DNA of 64,000 nt from Xenorhabdus ehlersii. GTDB taxonomy: Bacteria; Pseudomonadota; Gammaproteobacteria; Enterobacterales; Enterobacteriaceae. Position numbers and translations under genes: made by a program. Location of the stretch: positions 62,001-126,000 of the forward strand of contig NZ_RAQI01000001.1 in the NCBI RefSeq assembly GCF_003610465.1, in the 5' to 3' direction. The notes under the pieces were generated by a model. That model saw only the letters and a list, made by a program, of their open reading frames with translations, ran no database searches and was not told the DNA's origin. Positions 41,462 through 56,595 of this stretch are shown here, in pieces; within the stretch, counting starts at the first letter, position 1, and the number at the start of each line of letters is the position of its first letter.

Positions 41462-41473
41462 TCGGGATTATAG

Positions 41474-41869
<396 letters not shown>

Positions 41870-41872
41870 TTT

Positions 41873-41935
41873 ATTGCCACAACTGTGGCAATGGGTTAAA
41901 GTTAAAAACCCGTCATTTTTATGGCGGGTTTTTTA
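41873..41935 (+). terminator. Two hairpins ending rplM-rpsI, the second an intrinsic terminator
   Basis: First, ATTGCCAC pairs with GTGGCAAT around AACT (41873-41892), directly after the rpsI stop. Second, AAACCCG (41906-41912) pairs with CGGGTTT (41925-41931), extended through TCAT/ATGG with a TTTT loop, and runs into TTTTTT. The second is a classic Rho-independent terminator. Confidence 0.88.
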
Positions 41936-42106
41936 TTCCTTCAGATTTTTCACTCTTCGATAATTCGCTATTTTTAGCAAAAAAATAGCATTTTTGAGAA
42001 ATTAATTCCCAGACTCTAATATTTCATCATTAATTCTCAATGTACTTCCCCACAAAATGTGCAAAATCTGGTAAACTAGTAACAATTTTTTGCCTTATCC
42101 ATGAGT

Positions 42107-42136
42107 TTGCCCGATTTGGCAGAGGTAAAATATAAT
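42107..42136 (+). promoter_or_regulatory. Candidate sigma-70 promoter for sspA-sspB
   Basis: TTGCCC (42107-42112) and a perfect TATAAT (42131-42136) are spaced by 18 bases, about 160 bases before the sspA ATG. The rest of the 430-base rpsI-sspA gap (from about 41940) is AT-rich and contains no recognisable gene. Confidence 0.5.
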
Positions 42137-42299
42137 ATCCCAAGATATTTTCTCGTTACAGCCAATAAAGCCGTTACCAGAAGATAAAGGGGATAACCTC
42201 GGATAATAAGTGCGAAACAGGATGAGAATATGAGCGAGAATAGCCGCTGTTCACTGAAGGGCTGTTCGTTCCTTTTTTTAGATAAACTTGGAGGTTTTC

Positions 42300-42941
42300 A
42301 TGGCTGTCGCTGCCAACAAACGTTCGGTAATGACTCTGTTTTCCGGCCCGACCGACATTTTTAGCCATCAAGTGAGAATTGTGCTGGCGGAGAAAGGGGT
42401 CAGCGTAGAGATTGAACACGTTGAAGCGGGTAATTTGCCTCAGGATTTGATTGATTTGAATCCTTATCAATCTGTTCCTACTCTCGTTGATCGTGAGCTG
42501 ACCCTGTATGATTCTCGCATCATTATGGAATATCTGGATGAGCGTTTCCCGCATCCACCACTCATGCCTGTGTATCCTGTCGCACGAGGTTCCAGCCGTC
42601 TGATGATGCATAGAATTGAAAAAGACTGGTATTCCCTGATGTACAAAATTCAGGAAGGAAGTGTTCAGGAAGCGAATGCTGCACGTAAACAGCTTGCTGA
42701 AGAACTGCTGGCAATTGGGCCAATTTTCAGAGAAATGCCTTTCTTCATGAGTGAAGAGTTCAGCTTGGTGGATTGTTATTTATCTCCACTGCTGTGGCGT
42801 TTGCCTGTCTTGGGGGTTGAGCTACTAGGACCCGGTGCCAAAGATCTTCAAGTCTATATGCAGCGTGTATTTGAACGTGACGCATTCTTGGCTTCGTTGA
42901 CAGAAGCTGAACGTGAAATGCGTTTACAATCACGGAGTTAA
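42300..42941 (+). CDS. sspA: Stringent starvation protein A
   Basis: RNA-polymerase-associated protein with a glutathione-S-transferase fold that lowers H-NS levels and helps stationary-phase and acid survival. The protein has 213 residues. The N-terminal thioredoxin-like part (SVMTLFSGPTDIFSHQVRIVLAEKG) and the PHPPLMPVYPVARG surface segment, important for transcription control, are conserved. GGAGG stands six bases before the ATG at 42300. sspB follows after five bases. Confidence 0.97.
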   Translation: MAVAANKRSVMTLFSGPTDIFSHQVRIVLAEKGVSVEIEHVEAGNLPQDLIDLNPYQSVPTLVDRELTLYDSRIIMEYLDERFPHPPLMPVYPVARGSSRLMMHRIEKDWYSLMYKIQEGSVQEANAARKQLAEELLAIGPIFREMPFFMSEEFSLVDCYLSPLLWRLPVLGVELLGPGAKDLQVYMQRVFERDAFLASLTEAEREMRLQSRS

Positions 42942-42946
42942 TATAT

Positions 42947-43444
42947 ATGGAGATGACTCAAATGTCTCCACGCCGCCCCTATCTATTGCGGGCACATTAT
43001 GAATGGCTGCTGGATAATGACATGACCCCGCATATTGTTGTGGATGTTAACTGTTATGGTGTTAACGTCCCGATGGAATATGCACAAAATGGGCAAATTA
43101 TTTTGAATATCTCGCCGAGAGCGGTTGGCAATTTGCAATTGACGAACGATGAAGTGAGGTTTAATGCCCGATTTGGTGGTGTTGGTCGTCAAGTGACTGT
43201 TCCAATGGCGGCTGTGATTGCGGTTTATGCCCGTGAAAATGGCGCAGGAATGATGTTTGAGCCAGAATTTGCCTATGACGCGGATAATACCGAGTCAGAA
43301 GGAACAGATGTGCCAGCAGCGGATAATCTGGTGCTTATTCATAAGAATAAGCATAATAAAAAAGCTTCTTACGATGATGATTCGCCAGATGACGAACCAC
43401 CTCAACCGCCAAAAGGCCGCCCAACCTTGCGCGTCGTGAAATAA
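42947..43444 (+). CDS. sspB: ClpXP adaptor SspB
   Basis: Adaptor that delivers ssrA-tagged proteins and RseA to ClpXP. The 165-residue length equals E. coli SspB. The N-terminal substrate-binding domain (RRPYLLRAHYEWLLDN, then RAVGNLQLTNDEVRFNARFGG) is followed by an acidic, variable linker (about residues 112-152). The C-terminal ClpX-binding motif RPTLRVVK is present. Confidence 0.97.
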   Translation: MEMTQMSPRRPYLLRAHYEWLLDNDMTPHIVVDVNCYGVNVPMEYAQNGQIILNISPRAVGNLQLTNDEVRFNARFGGVGRQVTVPMAAVIAVYARENGAGMMFEPEFAYDADNTESEGTDVPAADNLVLIHKNKHNKKASYDDDSPDDEPPQPPKGRPTLRVVK

Positions 43445-43452
43445 TTGTTCAA

Positions 43453-43516
43453 AGCTTATACCCAATCGTTTCAAGTTGCAGTCAGCACGGCCGCAGCCTG
43501 GAAGGTGAAGGGGTTC
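43453..43516. repeat. Half copy of a dispersed palindromic repeat (candidate)
   Basis: The segment beginning CTTATACCCAATCGTTTCAA and continuing through GTTGCAG resembles one arm of the long intergenic inverted repeats common in Xenorhabdus, Photorhabdus and Serratia genomes, which begin TATACCC and contain TTCAAGTTGCA. The matching second arm is not present nearby, so this would be a decayed copy. The resemblance is from memory of that family, not from a search. Confidence 0.4.
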
Positions 43517-43532
43517 GTTAGAGATGAAAATA

Positions 43533-43558
43533 GAGGAGACGTTGATCTCCTTTATTTT
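43533..43558 (+). terminator. Probable terminator after sspB
   Basis: AGGAGA pairs with TCTCCT around a 6-base loop (CGTTGA) and is followed by TTATTTTTAG. It lies about 90 bases after the sspB stop, beyond the repeat segment, and immediately before the 3' end of the convergent orphan gene. Confidence 0.6.
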
Positions 43559-43563
43559 TAGTA

Positions 43564-44073
43564 CTACATGTAAGTGCTATGCATTTTCTCAAATTGCCAT
43601 ATACAGGTTTCGATATTGTATCGGTTTTCTCCCCTATTGGATTTTTCCGCCGCTCTTAGGTTGTCTATTATTTTCTTGGCAAATGCTCTCTGTTGACTGA
43701 GCCCTCTGATCGTTGGAGGTATATTGCAGACATCAGTGAATGAGAGAGTGCGATGTGATTTTGTCAGTGACAATACTTCTACAGGATTTTCAATTAAAGC
43801 AATAGATAAAGCATTAGTAATTTTCCGGGAAAATTCTGGGTGGATATTAGGGGATAGCTTAAAGGCAACTTGCAGCCATTGTTTATCACCGGTTGCAATA
43901 TTCTGGATAATTTTGTCCTGATTGTGTTCTGCGTTTATCTCTGCCACAACAGAATTTATTCCTCTTTCTTGTATTTGCTGCATAATTTCGACAGGAGTAG
44001 AAAATCTGGCCAGTGAGGGTAAGCTTGCTAAGGTTATAGAAGAAAAGCAGAGTATCTGGATAAGTAAGCGCAT
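43564..44073 (-). CDS. Hypothetical secreted protein
   Basis: A 169-residue protein that I do not recognise. It has a clear signal peptide (residues 1-22, hydrophobic core ILCFSSITLASLP, cleavage near SLA), so export to the periplasm is likely. The mature part is mostly helical by composition and has two cysteines, Cys116 and Cys157, that could form a disulfide. No lipobox or further membrane segment is present. It stands alone between sspB (convergent) and gltD, with a 309-base AT-rich gap upstream. E. coli has no gene at this place. AT content is higher than in its neighbours, which may mean later acquisition. Confidence 0.7.
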   Translation of the reverse strand: MRLLIQILCFSSITLASLPSLARFSTPVEIMQQIQERGINSVVAEINAEHNQDKIIQNIATGDKQWLQVAFKLSPNIHPEFSRKITNALSIALIENPVEVLSLTKSHRTLSFTDVCNIPPTIRGLSQQRAFAKKIIDNLRAAEKSNRGENRYNIETCIWQFEKMHSTYM

Positions 44074-44382
44074 ATATTTCTACCTGTTGTTATCACTTTA
44101 ATGATCTTTTATTTCATTTCTATTTAATCAGTTTTGCTAAGTAATTTTCTTGTCGAAAAAAATAAACCTTATTGCCGTATTACGGTATTGCACTATTGCT
44201 GTATTGCTATAATGAGCAGGAGATTAAATCGATATATTTAACTTTAGAGTATAAGAATAGTTGCATAAGTGCCAAAAATACAACTAATCTGGTAGCAAAA
44301 GAAAATCAAAATATTGGATTTTTATTTTGTGAGAGCTTCTCCGACTAAAATGTCGGAGAAGTCATTAAAAAAGCGTTGAATA
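44074..44382. other. 309-base AT-rich gap with a hairpin near gltD
   Basis: Upstream of the orphan secreted gene and downstream of gltD. Nothing coding was seen. Near its end, CTTCTCCGAC (44336-44345) and GTCGGAGAAG (44352-44361) form a perfect 10-bp stem with a 6-base loop, 22 bases after the gltD stop on the minus strand. The stem lacks a T tail, so it may protect or end the gltBD message with other factors. E. coli gltF is absent here. Confidence 0.55.
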
Positions 44383-50269
<5,887 letters not shown>

Positions 50270-50593
50270 TGTAAAGCTCCCCAAGTTCTGTCCGACTCTC
50301 ACATTACTCGCGAGATGGTATCGATATATATTTTTTCTACAGGCGTCTAATTTGCGCCCTCAGTAAAACGCCACTTGTTTTATTGGCATTAACAAGCGGT
50401 GAATCAAAATGATGTTATGTTATCTATCACTGCATAAATATGAGCCAGAGGATTATCTGGCAGGTGATTTTCAGCGAATTCCCAACTTAACGGTAAAAAC
50501 AGTGTTGGTCAAATCGTGTTAAATCATGTTTTTTGTTGATAATTTCCATATATTTTGTTGATTTTTATAAGTAAATGGCAATTTTTTGTGTTT

Positions 50594-50609
50594 TGTGACT
50601 GAGATCATC
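50594..50609. promoter_or_regulatory. CRP-like site 1
   Basis: TGTGACTGAGATCATC fits the CRP pattern TGTGA-N6-TCACA at 8 of 10 half-site positions. It lies 325 bases from the gltB start and 329 bases from the arcB start. Confidence 0.4.
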
Positions 50610-50621
50610 TCTCTTAAATGA

Positions 50622-50637
50622 TGTGAGTTATATCACT
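50622..50637. promoter_or_regulatory. CRP-like site 2
   Basis: TGTGAGTTATATCACT fits TGTGA-N6-TCACA at 9 of 10 positions, a strong match. Its centre is 28 bases from that of site 1. E. coli CRP regulates gltBDF, so this may be the functional site; it might also act on arcB. Confidence 0.55.
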
Positions 50638-50937
50638 AAAATCACCCCATTATCTATTTTGGATATGCTTTAAAATACATCTATCCTGATGTTTTGCTCT
50701 TGTTTTTTGGCTTAAATTGGATTTATATTGCGTATTTTTTAATTTGTAAGAGGAAGTGATTGGTTGTTTTTTCCTCTAAAGAGGGGTGGGGGAATTTATT
50801 TGCATAATTATTCTTATTATTTTTATTTTTATTCCTTGTGAGAAGTTAAGGGTGATATCCCGTAACGAAGTTGGGGCTTTTTTACGTTATGATTCAATCT
50901 AGTAACTTTACTGGAAAAGATTTCACTGGGAGTTGTT

Positions 50938-53280
50938 ATGAAGCTGATTCGAGGGCTTGCCCAATATTATGTAGATTTGATGATGAAGCTGGGGCTGGTG
51001 CGTTTTTCTATATTACTTGCATCAGCTTTAGTTATTCTTGCGATGGCGATGCAGATGGCGGTGACATTTGTACTGCATGGAGAAGTACAGGGTATTGATT
51101 TAATTCGCTCCATTTTTTTTGGTTTGTTAATTACCCCTTGGGCGGTTTATTTTCTCTCCATCGTAGTAGAACAACTTGAGGAATCCCGCCAGCGCTTATC
51201 GAGTCTGGTCGCAAAACTTGAAGAAATGCGCCAGCGTGATGCGAAATTAAACCTGCAACTCAAAGAAAACATCGACCAATTGAACCAGGAGATAAGTGAC
51301 AGAGAGAAGGCGGAAAAAGCCCATTTGGTTTTATTGGATAAACTCAAATTGGAAATGGAGCAGCGTGAAAAAACCCAGATTGAGCTTGAACAGCAATCGG
51401 TGCTATTGCGTTCTTTTCTGGATGCCTCCCCGGATTTGGTTTATTACCGCAATGAAGATAATGAATTTTCCGGTTGTAATAGGGCGATGGAATTGCTGAC
51501 TGGCAAAAGCGAAAAGCAGCTTATCGGCCTGACGCCGACAGATGTTTATGATAAAGAAATTGCCAGCAAGGTGATGGAAACCGATGAAAAAGTATTTCGC
51601 CACAATGTATCTCTGACCTATGAGCAATGGTTAGTTTACCCCGATGGACGCAAAGCCTGTTTTGAACTCAGGAAAGTCCCTTTTTATGATCGCGTTGGTA
51701 AGCGACATGGATTAATGGGATTTGGACGCGATATAACGGAGCGTAAACGCTATCAGGACGCATTGGAGAACGCCAGCAGGGATAAGACGACTTTTATCTC
51801 TACGATTAGCCATGAGCTTCGTACGCCTTTAAATGGCATTGTGGGCTTGAGCCGAATTCTGATGGATACCGACTTAACACCAGAGCAATGTAAGTACCTG
51901 GAGACAATCCATGTCAGCGCCATTACTTTGGGTAATATTTTCAATGATATTATTGAATTAGATAAAATTGAGCGCCGCAAAGTCCAACTTGATAACCAAC
52001 CAATTGATTTCACCGGTTTCATGACAGATTTAGAGAACATTTCAGGTTTATTGGCGCAGCCGAAGGGAATTAAATTTATTCTGGAGCCTGAGCTGCCACT
52101 ACCCGCAAAAGTACTGACTGATGGAACCCGTTTGCGACAAATTTTGTGGAACCTGATTAGTAATGCCGTGAAATTTACGCCTGAAGGCGAAATTAAGGTT
52201 CGTATCTGGCATGAAAAAGAAGAGGAACGTCTATTCTTTGAAGTGACAGATTCCGGCATTGGTATTCCTCCTGACGAATTGGAAAAAATCTTTGCCATGT
52301 ATTATCAGGTTAAAGACAGCGCTGGTGGGCGTCCTGCAACCGGAACGGGGATTGGCCTTGCTGTTTCGAAGCGTCTTGCCCTCAGCATGGGAGGGGACAT
52401 TGTGGTGAAAAGTGCGTTGGGTAAAGGCTCTTGCTTTACCTTGTCTGTCGTTGCACCAGCCATTGATGAACACCCGCAAGGGAAGGCTGAACAAGACATT
52501 CTGCCATTGCCAGCGCTTAATATCTTACTGGTAGAAGATATTGAATTGAACGTCATTGTAGCCCGTTCTGTTCTGGAGAAGTTGGGGAACAGTGTGGATG
52601 TTGCCATGAATGGCCATGATGCACTGGCAATGTTTGATCCTGACGAATATGACTTAGTGTTACTGGATATCCAATTACCGGATATGACGGGGCTGGATAT
52701 CGCCCGCCAATTGCACCAGCATTACTCCTCCCAATCCTTGCCTCCTTTGATTGCGCTGACGGCTAATGTATTAAAGGATAAAAAAGAATACCTTGATGCG
52801 GGTATGGATGATGTGCTCAATAAGCCGTTATCTGTCAAGGCGTTGACTGCCATTATCGAAAAATATTGGGGTAAGGGATCTGAATCTGACACTGCCTTAG
52901 TGGAAGTTGATCTTGTGAATCAGGATGAAGAACGGCTGGATACGGAGATGCTTAATCAATATATCGAATTGGTTGGGCCAAAAATGATCACAGACAACCT
53001 GGTTATTTTTGAAACCATGATGCCAAATTACCTTGCTTTGCTGGACTCCAATATGACCGCCAGAGATCAAAAAGGCATTACAGAAGAGGCACATAAAATC
53101 AAAGGTGCGGCTGGTTCAGTAGGGTTACGCCATTTGCAGCAATTGGCTCAGCAGATTCAGTCACCGGATTTACCTGCGTGGTGGGATAATGTTCAGGAAT
53201 GGGTGGATGAGTTAAAGTTGGAATGGAAGCAAGATATAGAAATATTAAGAAATTGGTTATCAAGCGTTACAAAAAAATAA
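50938..53280 (+). CDS. arcB: Aerobic respiration control sensor kinase ArcB
   Basis: Tripartite hybrid histidine kinase that senses quinone redox state and phosphorylates ArcA. The protein has 780 residues (E. coli 778). Two membrane helices lie at about residues 22-45 and 58-77, followed by a coiled coil (about 80-150) and a PAS domain (about 155-270). The kinase core has His292 in SHELRTPLNG and an ATPase domain. The receiver domain has Asp577 (VLLDIQLPDMTG), and the C-terminal phosphotransfer domain has His719 (EEAHKIKGAAGSVG). Its stop codon overlaps the 3' end of arcZ on the other strand. Confidence 0.98.
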   Translation: MKLIRGLAQYYVDLMMKLGLVRFSILLASALVILAMAMQMAVTFVLHGEVQGIDLIRSIFFGLLITPWAVYFLSIVVEQLEESRQRLSSLVAKLEEMRQRDAKLNLQLKENIDQLNQEISDREKAEKAHLVLLDKLKLEMEQREKTQIELEQQSVLLRSFLDASPDLVYYRNEDNEFSGCNRAMELLTGKSEKQLIGLTPTDVYDKEIASKVMETDEKVFRHNVSLTYEQWLVYPDGRKACFELRKVPFYDRVGKRHGLMGFGRDITERKRYQDALENASRDKTTFISTISHELRTPLNGIVGLSRILMDTDLTPEQCKYLETIHVSAITLGNIFNDIIELDKIERRKVQLDNQPIDFTGFMTDLENISGLLAQPKGIKFILEPELPLPAKVLTDGTRLRQILWNLISNAVKFTPEGEIKVRIWHEKEEERLFFEVTDSGIGIPPDELEKIFAMYYQVKDSAGGRPATGTGIGLAVSKRLALSMGGDIVVKSALGKGSCFTLSVVAPAIDEHPQGKAEQDILPLPALNILLVEDIELNVIVARSVLEKLGNSVDVAMNGHDALAMFDPDEYDLVLLDIQLPDMTGLDIARQLHQHYSSQSLPPLIALTANVLKDKKEYLDAGMDDVLNKPLSVKALTAIIEKYWGKGSESDTALVEVDLVNQDEERLDTEMLNQYIELVGPKMITDNLVIFETMMPNYLALLDSNMTARDQKGITEEAHKIKGAAGSVGLRHLQQLAQQIQSPDLPAWWDNVQEWVDELKLEWKQDIEILRNWLSSVTKK

Positions 53281-53398
53281 CCTCAACCGAAGTTGGGGTG
53301 CGCTAATACTGCGCCAACACCAGGGAAATCTGTTTACCCGCTTATCTAAGGTTTGTTTTCGACGCGGGTAATTAAAGAATTCTTTTACACAGAACACA
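53271..53398 (-). ncRNA. arcZ: ArcZ small regulatory RNA
   Basis: Hfq-dependent sRNA processed to a short 3' form that activates rpoS and regulates many mRNAs. On the minus strand, positions 53329 down to 53295 match the conserved ArcZ 3' half (TTTCCCTGGTGTTGGCGCAG, then TATTAGCGCACCCC), differing from E. coli at one or two bases. The terminator is CCCCAAC, a TTCG tetraloop, GTTGAGG and a T run that overlaps the arcB stop codon. The 5' part has diverged. The 5' end near 53398 is inferred from a TATGTT -10 at 53405-53410. As in E. coli it lies between elbB and arcB, opposite arcB. Confidence 0.9.
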
Positions 53399-53516
53399 AG
53401 TACCAACATAGCAAAGATAAGATTTTTTGTTACAAGATTCATTAAAATCTGTGATGAAGATTGGTGTTTAACCCTCTAAGGGGTTAAGCATTAATCTACT
53501 ACAAATGGAGAGAAAT

Positions 53517-54170
53517 ATGAAATCCGTTGCCATTATATTAAGTGGATGTGGAGTGTACGATGGAAGTGAAATTCACGAATCAGTTCTCACTATGCTCTCT
53601 TTAAGCCGTCTTGGCGCTGAAGTGTCTTTTTTTTCGCCTGATGAGATACAACATCATGTTATTAATCACCTTAACGGAGAAGAGAAACAAGAAAGTCGCT
53701 ACATAATGGAAGAATCCGCCCGTATAACGCGGGGAAATATACAGCCTTTATCCAAAGTTAATATTGATGAGTTGGATGCGCTCATTATTCCTGGTGGTTT
53801 TGGCGTGGCCAAGAATTTATGTAATTTCGCATTCAAAGGATCAGATTGTGAAATAAATAAAGAGCTATTAAGTATAGTGCAAAATATGCACCAGCAAGGC
53901 AAACCGATGGGGTTTATATGCATCGCCCCAGTTATGGTATCTAAAATATTAGGCAAACCGATAAAAGTAACCATCGGCAATGATCCAGAAACTGCGGCTC
54001 AAATAGCGAGAATGGGAGGGGTACATGTTGAGTGCCCGGTTGATGACATTGTTATTGATTTTGAAAACAAAATTGTAACAACGCCGGCTTATATGCTCGC
54101 AGAATCTTTGGCGCAGGCAGAAAAAGGAATTGATAAGCTGGTTAGAAAAATATTGGAAATGATTGAGTAA
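53517..54170 (+). CDS. elbB: ElbB, DJ-1/PfpI-family isoprenoid-linked protein (glyoxalase III-like)
   Basis: A 217-residue DJ-1/PfpI-superfamily protein, the same length as E. coli ElbB, linked genetically to isoprenoid synthesis and reported to have glyoxalase activity. The start [20 protein letters not shown], the block [15 protein letters not shown] and the nucleophile-elbow segment [11 protein letters not shown] with its Cys are conserved. The ATG at 53517 has GGAGA upstream and gives the family length. mtgA follows at once. Confidence 0.94.
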   Translation: MKSVAIILSGCGVYDGSEIHESVLTMLSLSRLGAEVSFFSPDEIQHHVINHLNGEEKQESRYIMEESARITRGNIQPLSKVNIDELDALIIPGGFGVAKNLCNFAFKGSDCEINKELLSIVQNMHQQGKPMGFICIAPVMVSKILGKPIKVTIGNDPETAAQIARMGGVHVECPVDDIVIDFENKIVTTPAYMLAESLAQAEKGIDKLVRKILEMIE

Positions 54171-54174
54171 TCGG

Positions 54175-54927
54175 ATGAGAAATCCTTTTTCAATATTGTG
54201 GCGCAGGCTGAAAAGAATTGTCGTGTCGATCACGGTTTTATGGTTCGTTGCTGTAATTGCCTTTTCATTTTTGCCAGTGCCGTTTTCTATGATGATGATA
54301 GAGAGACAAGTCTCTGCCTTAATGTCAATTAATTTGTCTTATGTTTCTCGCTCTTCATGGATGGATCAGAATCACATTTCACCCTATATAGCGTTAGCCG
54401 TCATTGCAGCGGAAGATCAAAAATTCCCAAAACATTGGGGATTTGATTTTGAGGCTATTGAAACTGCTATGGCGTATAACAAAAAATATGAGAAGCGAAT
54501 TCGGGGGGCATCGACAATTTCCCAGCAAACAACCAAAAATTTATTTCTATGGGAAGGACGTAGTTGGATAAGAAAAGGCTTAGAAACGGGAATGACTGCC
54601 GTATTGGAATTACTCTGGTCAAAGAAACGTATTTTAACGGTGTATCTCAATATTGCTGAGTTTGGCAACGGTATTTTTGGTGTTGAGGAAGCGGCCCAAC
54701 ATTACTTTGGCAAGCCTGCCTACCGATTGACAGCTACCGAATCTGCATTGCTTGCTGCTGTATTACCAAACCCTCATCGTTATAAAGTGAATGCTCCCTC
54801 CAGGTATGTATTACAACGCCAGCAATGGATCTTGCGACAAATGCAGTTAATGGGGGGAGTGAATTACTTAAAGCAAAATAAGTTGGGATGGACGTTGAAT
54901 ACAGGTTGTGAGGCTGGGCGGCATTGA
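54175..54927 (+). CDS. mtgA: Monofunctional peptidoglycan glycosyltransferase MtgA
   Basis: GT51 enzyme that polymerises lipid II into glycan strands without a transpeptidase domain. The protein has 250 residues: one N-terminal membrane anchor (about residues 13-37), then the catalytic motifs [16 protein letters not shown] (with the catalytic Glu), [17 protein letters not shown] and [18 protein letters not shown]. The ATG at 54175 is chosen; a TTG four codons upstream overlaps the elbB stop and is possible. It is co-directional with elbB. Confidence 0.95.
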   Translation: MRNPFSILWRRLKRIVVSITVLWFVAVIAFSFLPVPFSMMMIERQVSALMSINLSYVSRSSWMDQNHISPYIALAVIAAEDQKFPKHWGFDFEAIETAMAYNKKYEKRIRGASTISQQTTKNLFLWEGRSWIRKGLETGMTAVLELLWSKKRILTVYLNIAEFGNGIFGVEEAAQHYFGKPAYRLTATESALLAAVLPNPHRYKVNAPSRYVLQRQQWILRQMQLMGGVNYLKQNKLGWTLNTGCEAGRH

Positions 54928-54947
54928 TTAATGCCGCCTTGATGGTT

Positions 54948-55523
54948 TCAGTTGAGGTAGGTAAATGCTGTGGTTACACGTTTTACGCCGCTAGTTTCGC
55001 TGGCGATTTTCGCAGCCGCAGCCCCTTCTTGTTGCGTGACAATGCCAAACAAAAAGACTTCACTACCCTCTGTCACCACTTTGATGCTGGATGATCTCAC
55101 CGCATCACTGGTTAAAATTTGGGAGCGCACTTTGGTCGTCAACCAGGCATCAGCGGAGGCCGTAGCCAATGTCACGGGATACGCTTGACGGATCTCGTTA
55201 TATACCACGTCGGTGCCTTCAACCTTTGCCGCAATTTGTTTTGCCCGCTCGGCCAGGGCCATATTGGGGCTTTGTCCGGTTAAAAGAACCTTGCCTTGAT
55301 ACACAGTCACTGACACACGGGCTTGTGCCTTAATTTGTGGGTCCTTGCTGATGGCATTGCTGACACGGGCTTCCAGCGTGGTATCGTCAACTTGTTGCCC
55401 AATGGTTCGTGGATCTGAACCCGCTTTTGTGGCAATTGCAGCGGAACCTACGACGGCGGCACCAATACATCCTTGTAATAGCATTGCACTGAAACAGACT
55501 AATAATAGAGAAAATAACCGCAT
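54948..55523 (-). CDS. dolP: Outer-membrane lipoprotein DolP (YraP)
   Basis: Dual-BON-domain lipoprotein that supports outer-membrane integrity, BAM function and amidase regulation at the division site. The protein has 191 residues. The signal ends in the lipobox LLQGC, with Cys19 as the lipidated residue. No Asp follows the Cys, so sorting to the outer membrane is expected. BON domain 1 spans about residues 46-115 and BON domain 2 about 124-190. It follows diaA by 11 bases on the minus strand. Confidence 0.95.
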   Translation of the reverse strand: MRLFSLLLVCFSAMLLQGCIGAAVVGSAAIATKAGSDPRTIGQQVDDTTLEARVSNAISKDPQIKAQARVSVTVYQGKVLLTGQSPNMALAERAKQIAAKVEGTDVVYNEIRQAYPVTLATASADAWLTTKVRSQILTSDAVRSSSIKVVTEGSEVFLFGIVTQQEGAAAAKIASETSGVKRVTTAFTYLN

Positions 55524-55534
55524 GAGTTGGCTCC

Positions 55535-56125
55535 TTATTCATCCTGATGAGGGAATAACGTGTTGTCGATTAAGTCGCACAGGCAGTTGATTGTCAACAT
55601 ATGAACTTCTTGGATCCTGACGCTGTGATGTGAGGGGATACGTATCTCAACATCCTGAGGACCGAGTAAGCCCGCCAGTTCACCACCATCGTAACCCGTC
55701 AGCGCAACGATCGTCATATCACGTGTAACAGCAGCTTCCACCGCTTTGATAATATCTCGACTGTTTCCATGTGTAGAAATGGCAAGCAGGACATCCCCTG
55801 CTTGTCCCAGGGCCCTGACTTGTTTGGCGTAAATTTCGTCAGGCTGTTTACTGTTGGCGATAGCGGTGATCACCACATTATCAGTATTCAACGACAGGGC
55901 TGGCAGACTTGGCCGATCTGTTTCAAAACGATTGATCATACTGGCAGTAAAACGCTGTGCCGTTGCGGCCGATCCACCATTACCACAGCAAAGAATTTTG
56001 TTGCCGCTCAGCAGTGATTGAACCATCATCATCGCGGCGCGTGATATTGCGTCGGGTAATGCTTCTGCTGCTGCGATCTGAGTTTGAATGCTTTCTGTAA
56101 AACAGACTTTAATTCTATCCAGCAC
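55535..56125 (-). CDS. diaA: DnaA initiator-associating protein DiaA
   Basis: SIS-domain protein that binds DnaA and promotes orderly initiation at oriC. The 196-residue length equals E. coli DiaA. Visible segments are [36 protein letters not shown] and [13 protein letters not shown]. The sequence also resembles the sedoheptulose-7-phosphate isomerase GmhA, but genomic position (yraN-diaA-dolP) and the end [14 protein letters not shown] identify DiaA. The start is a GTG, aligned with the E. coli first codon. Confidence 0.95.
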   Translation of the reverse strand: MLDRIKVCFTESIQTQIAAAEALPDAISRAAMMMVQSLLSGNKILCCGNGGSAATAQRFTASMINRFETDRPSLPALSLNTDNVVITAIANSKQPDEIYAKQVRALGQAGDVLLAISTHGNSRDIIKAVEAAVTRDMTIVALTGYDGGELAGLLGPQDVEIRIPSHHSVRIQEVHMLTINCLCDLIDNTLFPHQDE

Positions 56126-56176
56126 GTTATGACCTATGTATATTGGAATTATTTATTTAGCGAGAAAATTGAGAAT

Positions 56177-56560
56177 CTATTGAAATAGGCTCTCATTCAG
56201 GGTGAAGGCATTTTTCAGCCATTCAAATTTCTGCCCTGTTATTGCACAAACATCGAAGCGGCATGATGCCGTTTCCAGACATTCATTGCGTCGGGACAAC
56301 CAGACAGCAGCCGTATACAAGAGCTTTCTGCGCTTACTTTGAGTAATTGTAGCAATGGCGCCACCATATTGTGCATTTCGGCGGAAACGAACTTCAACAA
56401 ATACCCATGTATGCTTGTCACGCATAATCAGATCGATTTCACCGCCGCGAATTTTTACATTCTCAGCAACAAAGACAAGCCCTTGTTTTTGCAAAAACAG
56501 CTTAGCCTGATGCTCATAATGGCGCCCCAGTGCGTAGTGATTGCCTGTTGGTTTTTTCAT
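56177..56560 (-). CDS. yraN: YraN family endonuclease-like protein (UPF0102)
   Basis: A 127-residue member of UPF0102 with a PD-(D/E)XK-type core, seen as [22 protein letters not shown]. Such proteins resemble Holliday-junction resolvases, but no reaction is established for YraN. Two cysteines in the C-terminal part ([14 protein letters not shown]) are shared with enteric relatives. It lies between lpoA and diaA as in E. coli, starting 35 bases after the lpoA stop. Confidence 0.92.
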   Translation of the reverse strand: MKKPTGNHYALGRHYEHQAKLFLQKQGLVFVAENVKIRGGEIDLIMRDKHTWVFVEVRFRRNAQYGGAIATITQSKRRKLLYTAAVWLSRRNECLETASCRFDVCAITGQKFEWLKNAFTLNESLFQ

Positions 56561-56595
56561 CCTGAAATGACCACGATACCTTTAATTACAGAAAA

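Larger units (their letters stand above)
50270..50937. other. 668-base divergent promoter region between gltB and arcB
   Basis: Very AT-rich, with no recognisable open frame. It must carry the gltB promoter (minus) and the arcB promoter (plus). Two CRP-like sites are listed separately. Long A/T tracts around 50540-50600 and 50700-50830 would suit Lrp, IHF or H-NS; E. coli gltBDF is known to respond to Lrp, IHF and CRP. A GGGGC followed by six Ts at about 50872-50884 resembles a terminator tail, but its stem is weak. Confidence 0.6.

Noticed and set aside
50855..50885. GGGGC followed by six Ts upstream of arcB, considered as an attenuator
   Set aside because: Only a three-base-pair CCC/GGG stem can be drawn, so an intrinsic terminator is not supported.
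53260..53442. Minus-strand open frame of 60 codons after arcB
   Set aside because: It covers the arcZ sRNA and its terminator; there is no ribosome site or protein similarity.
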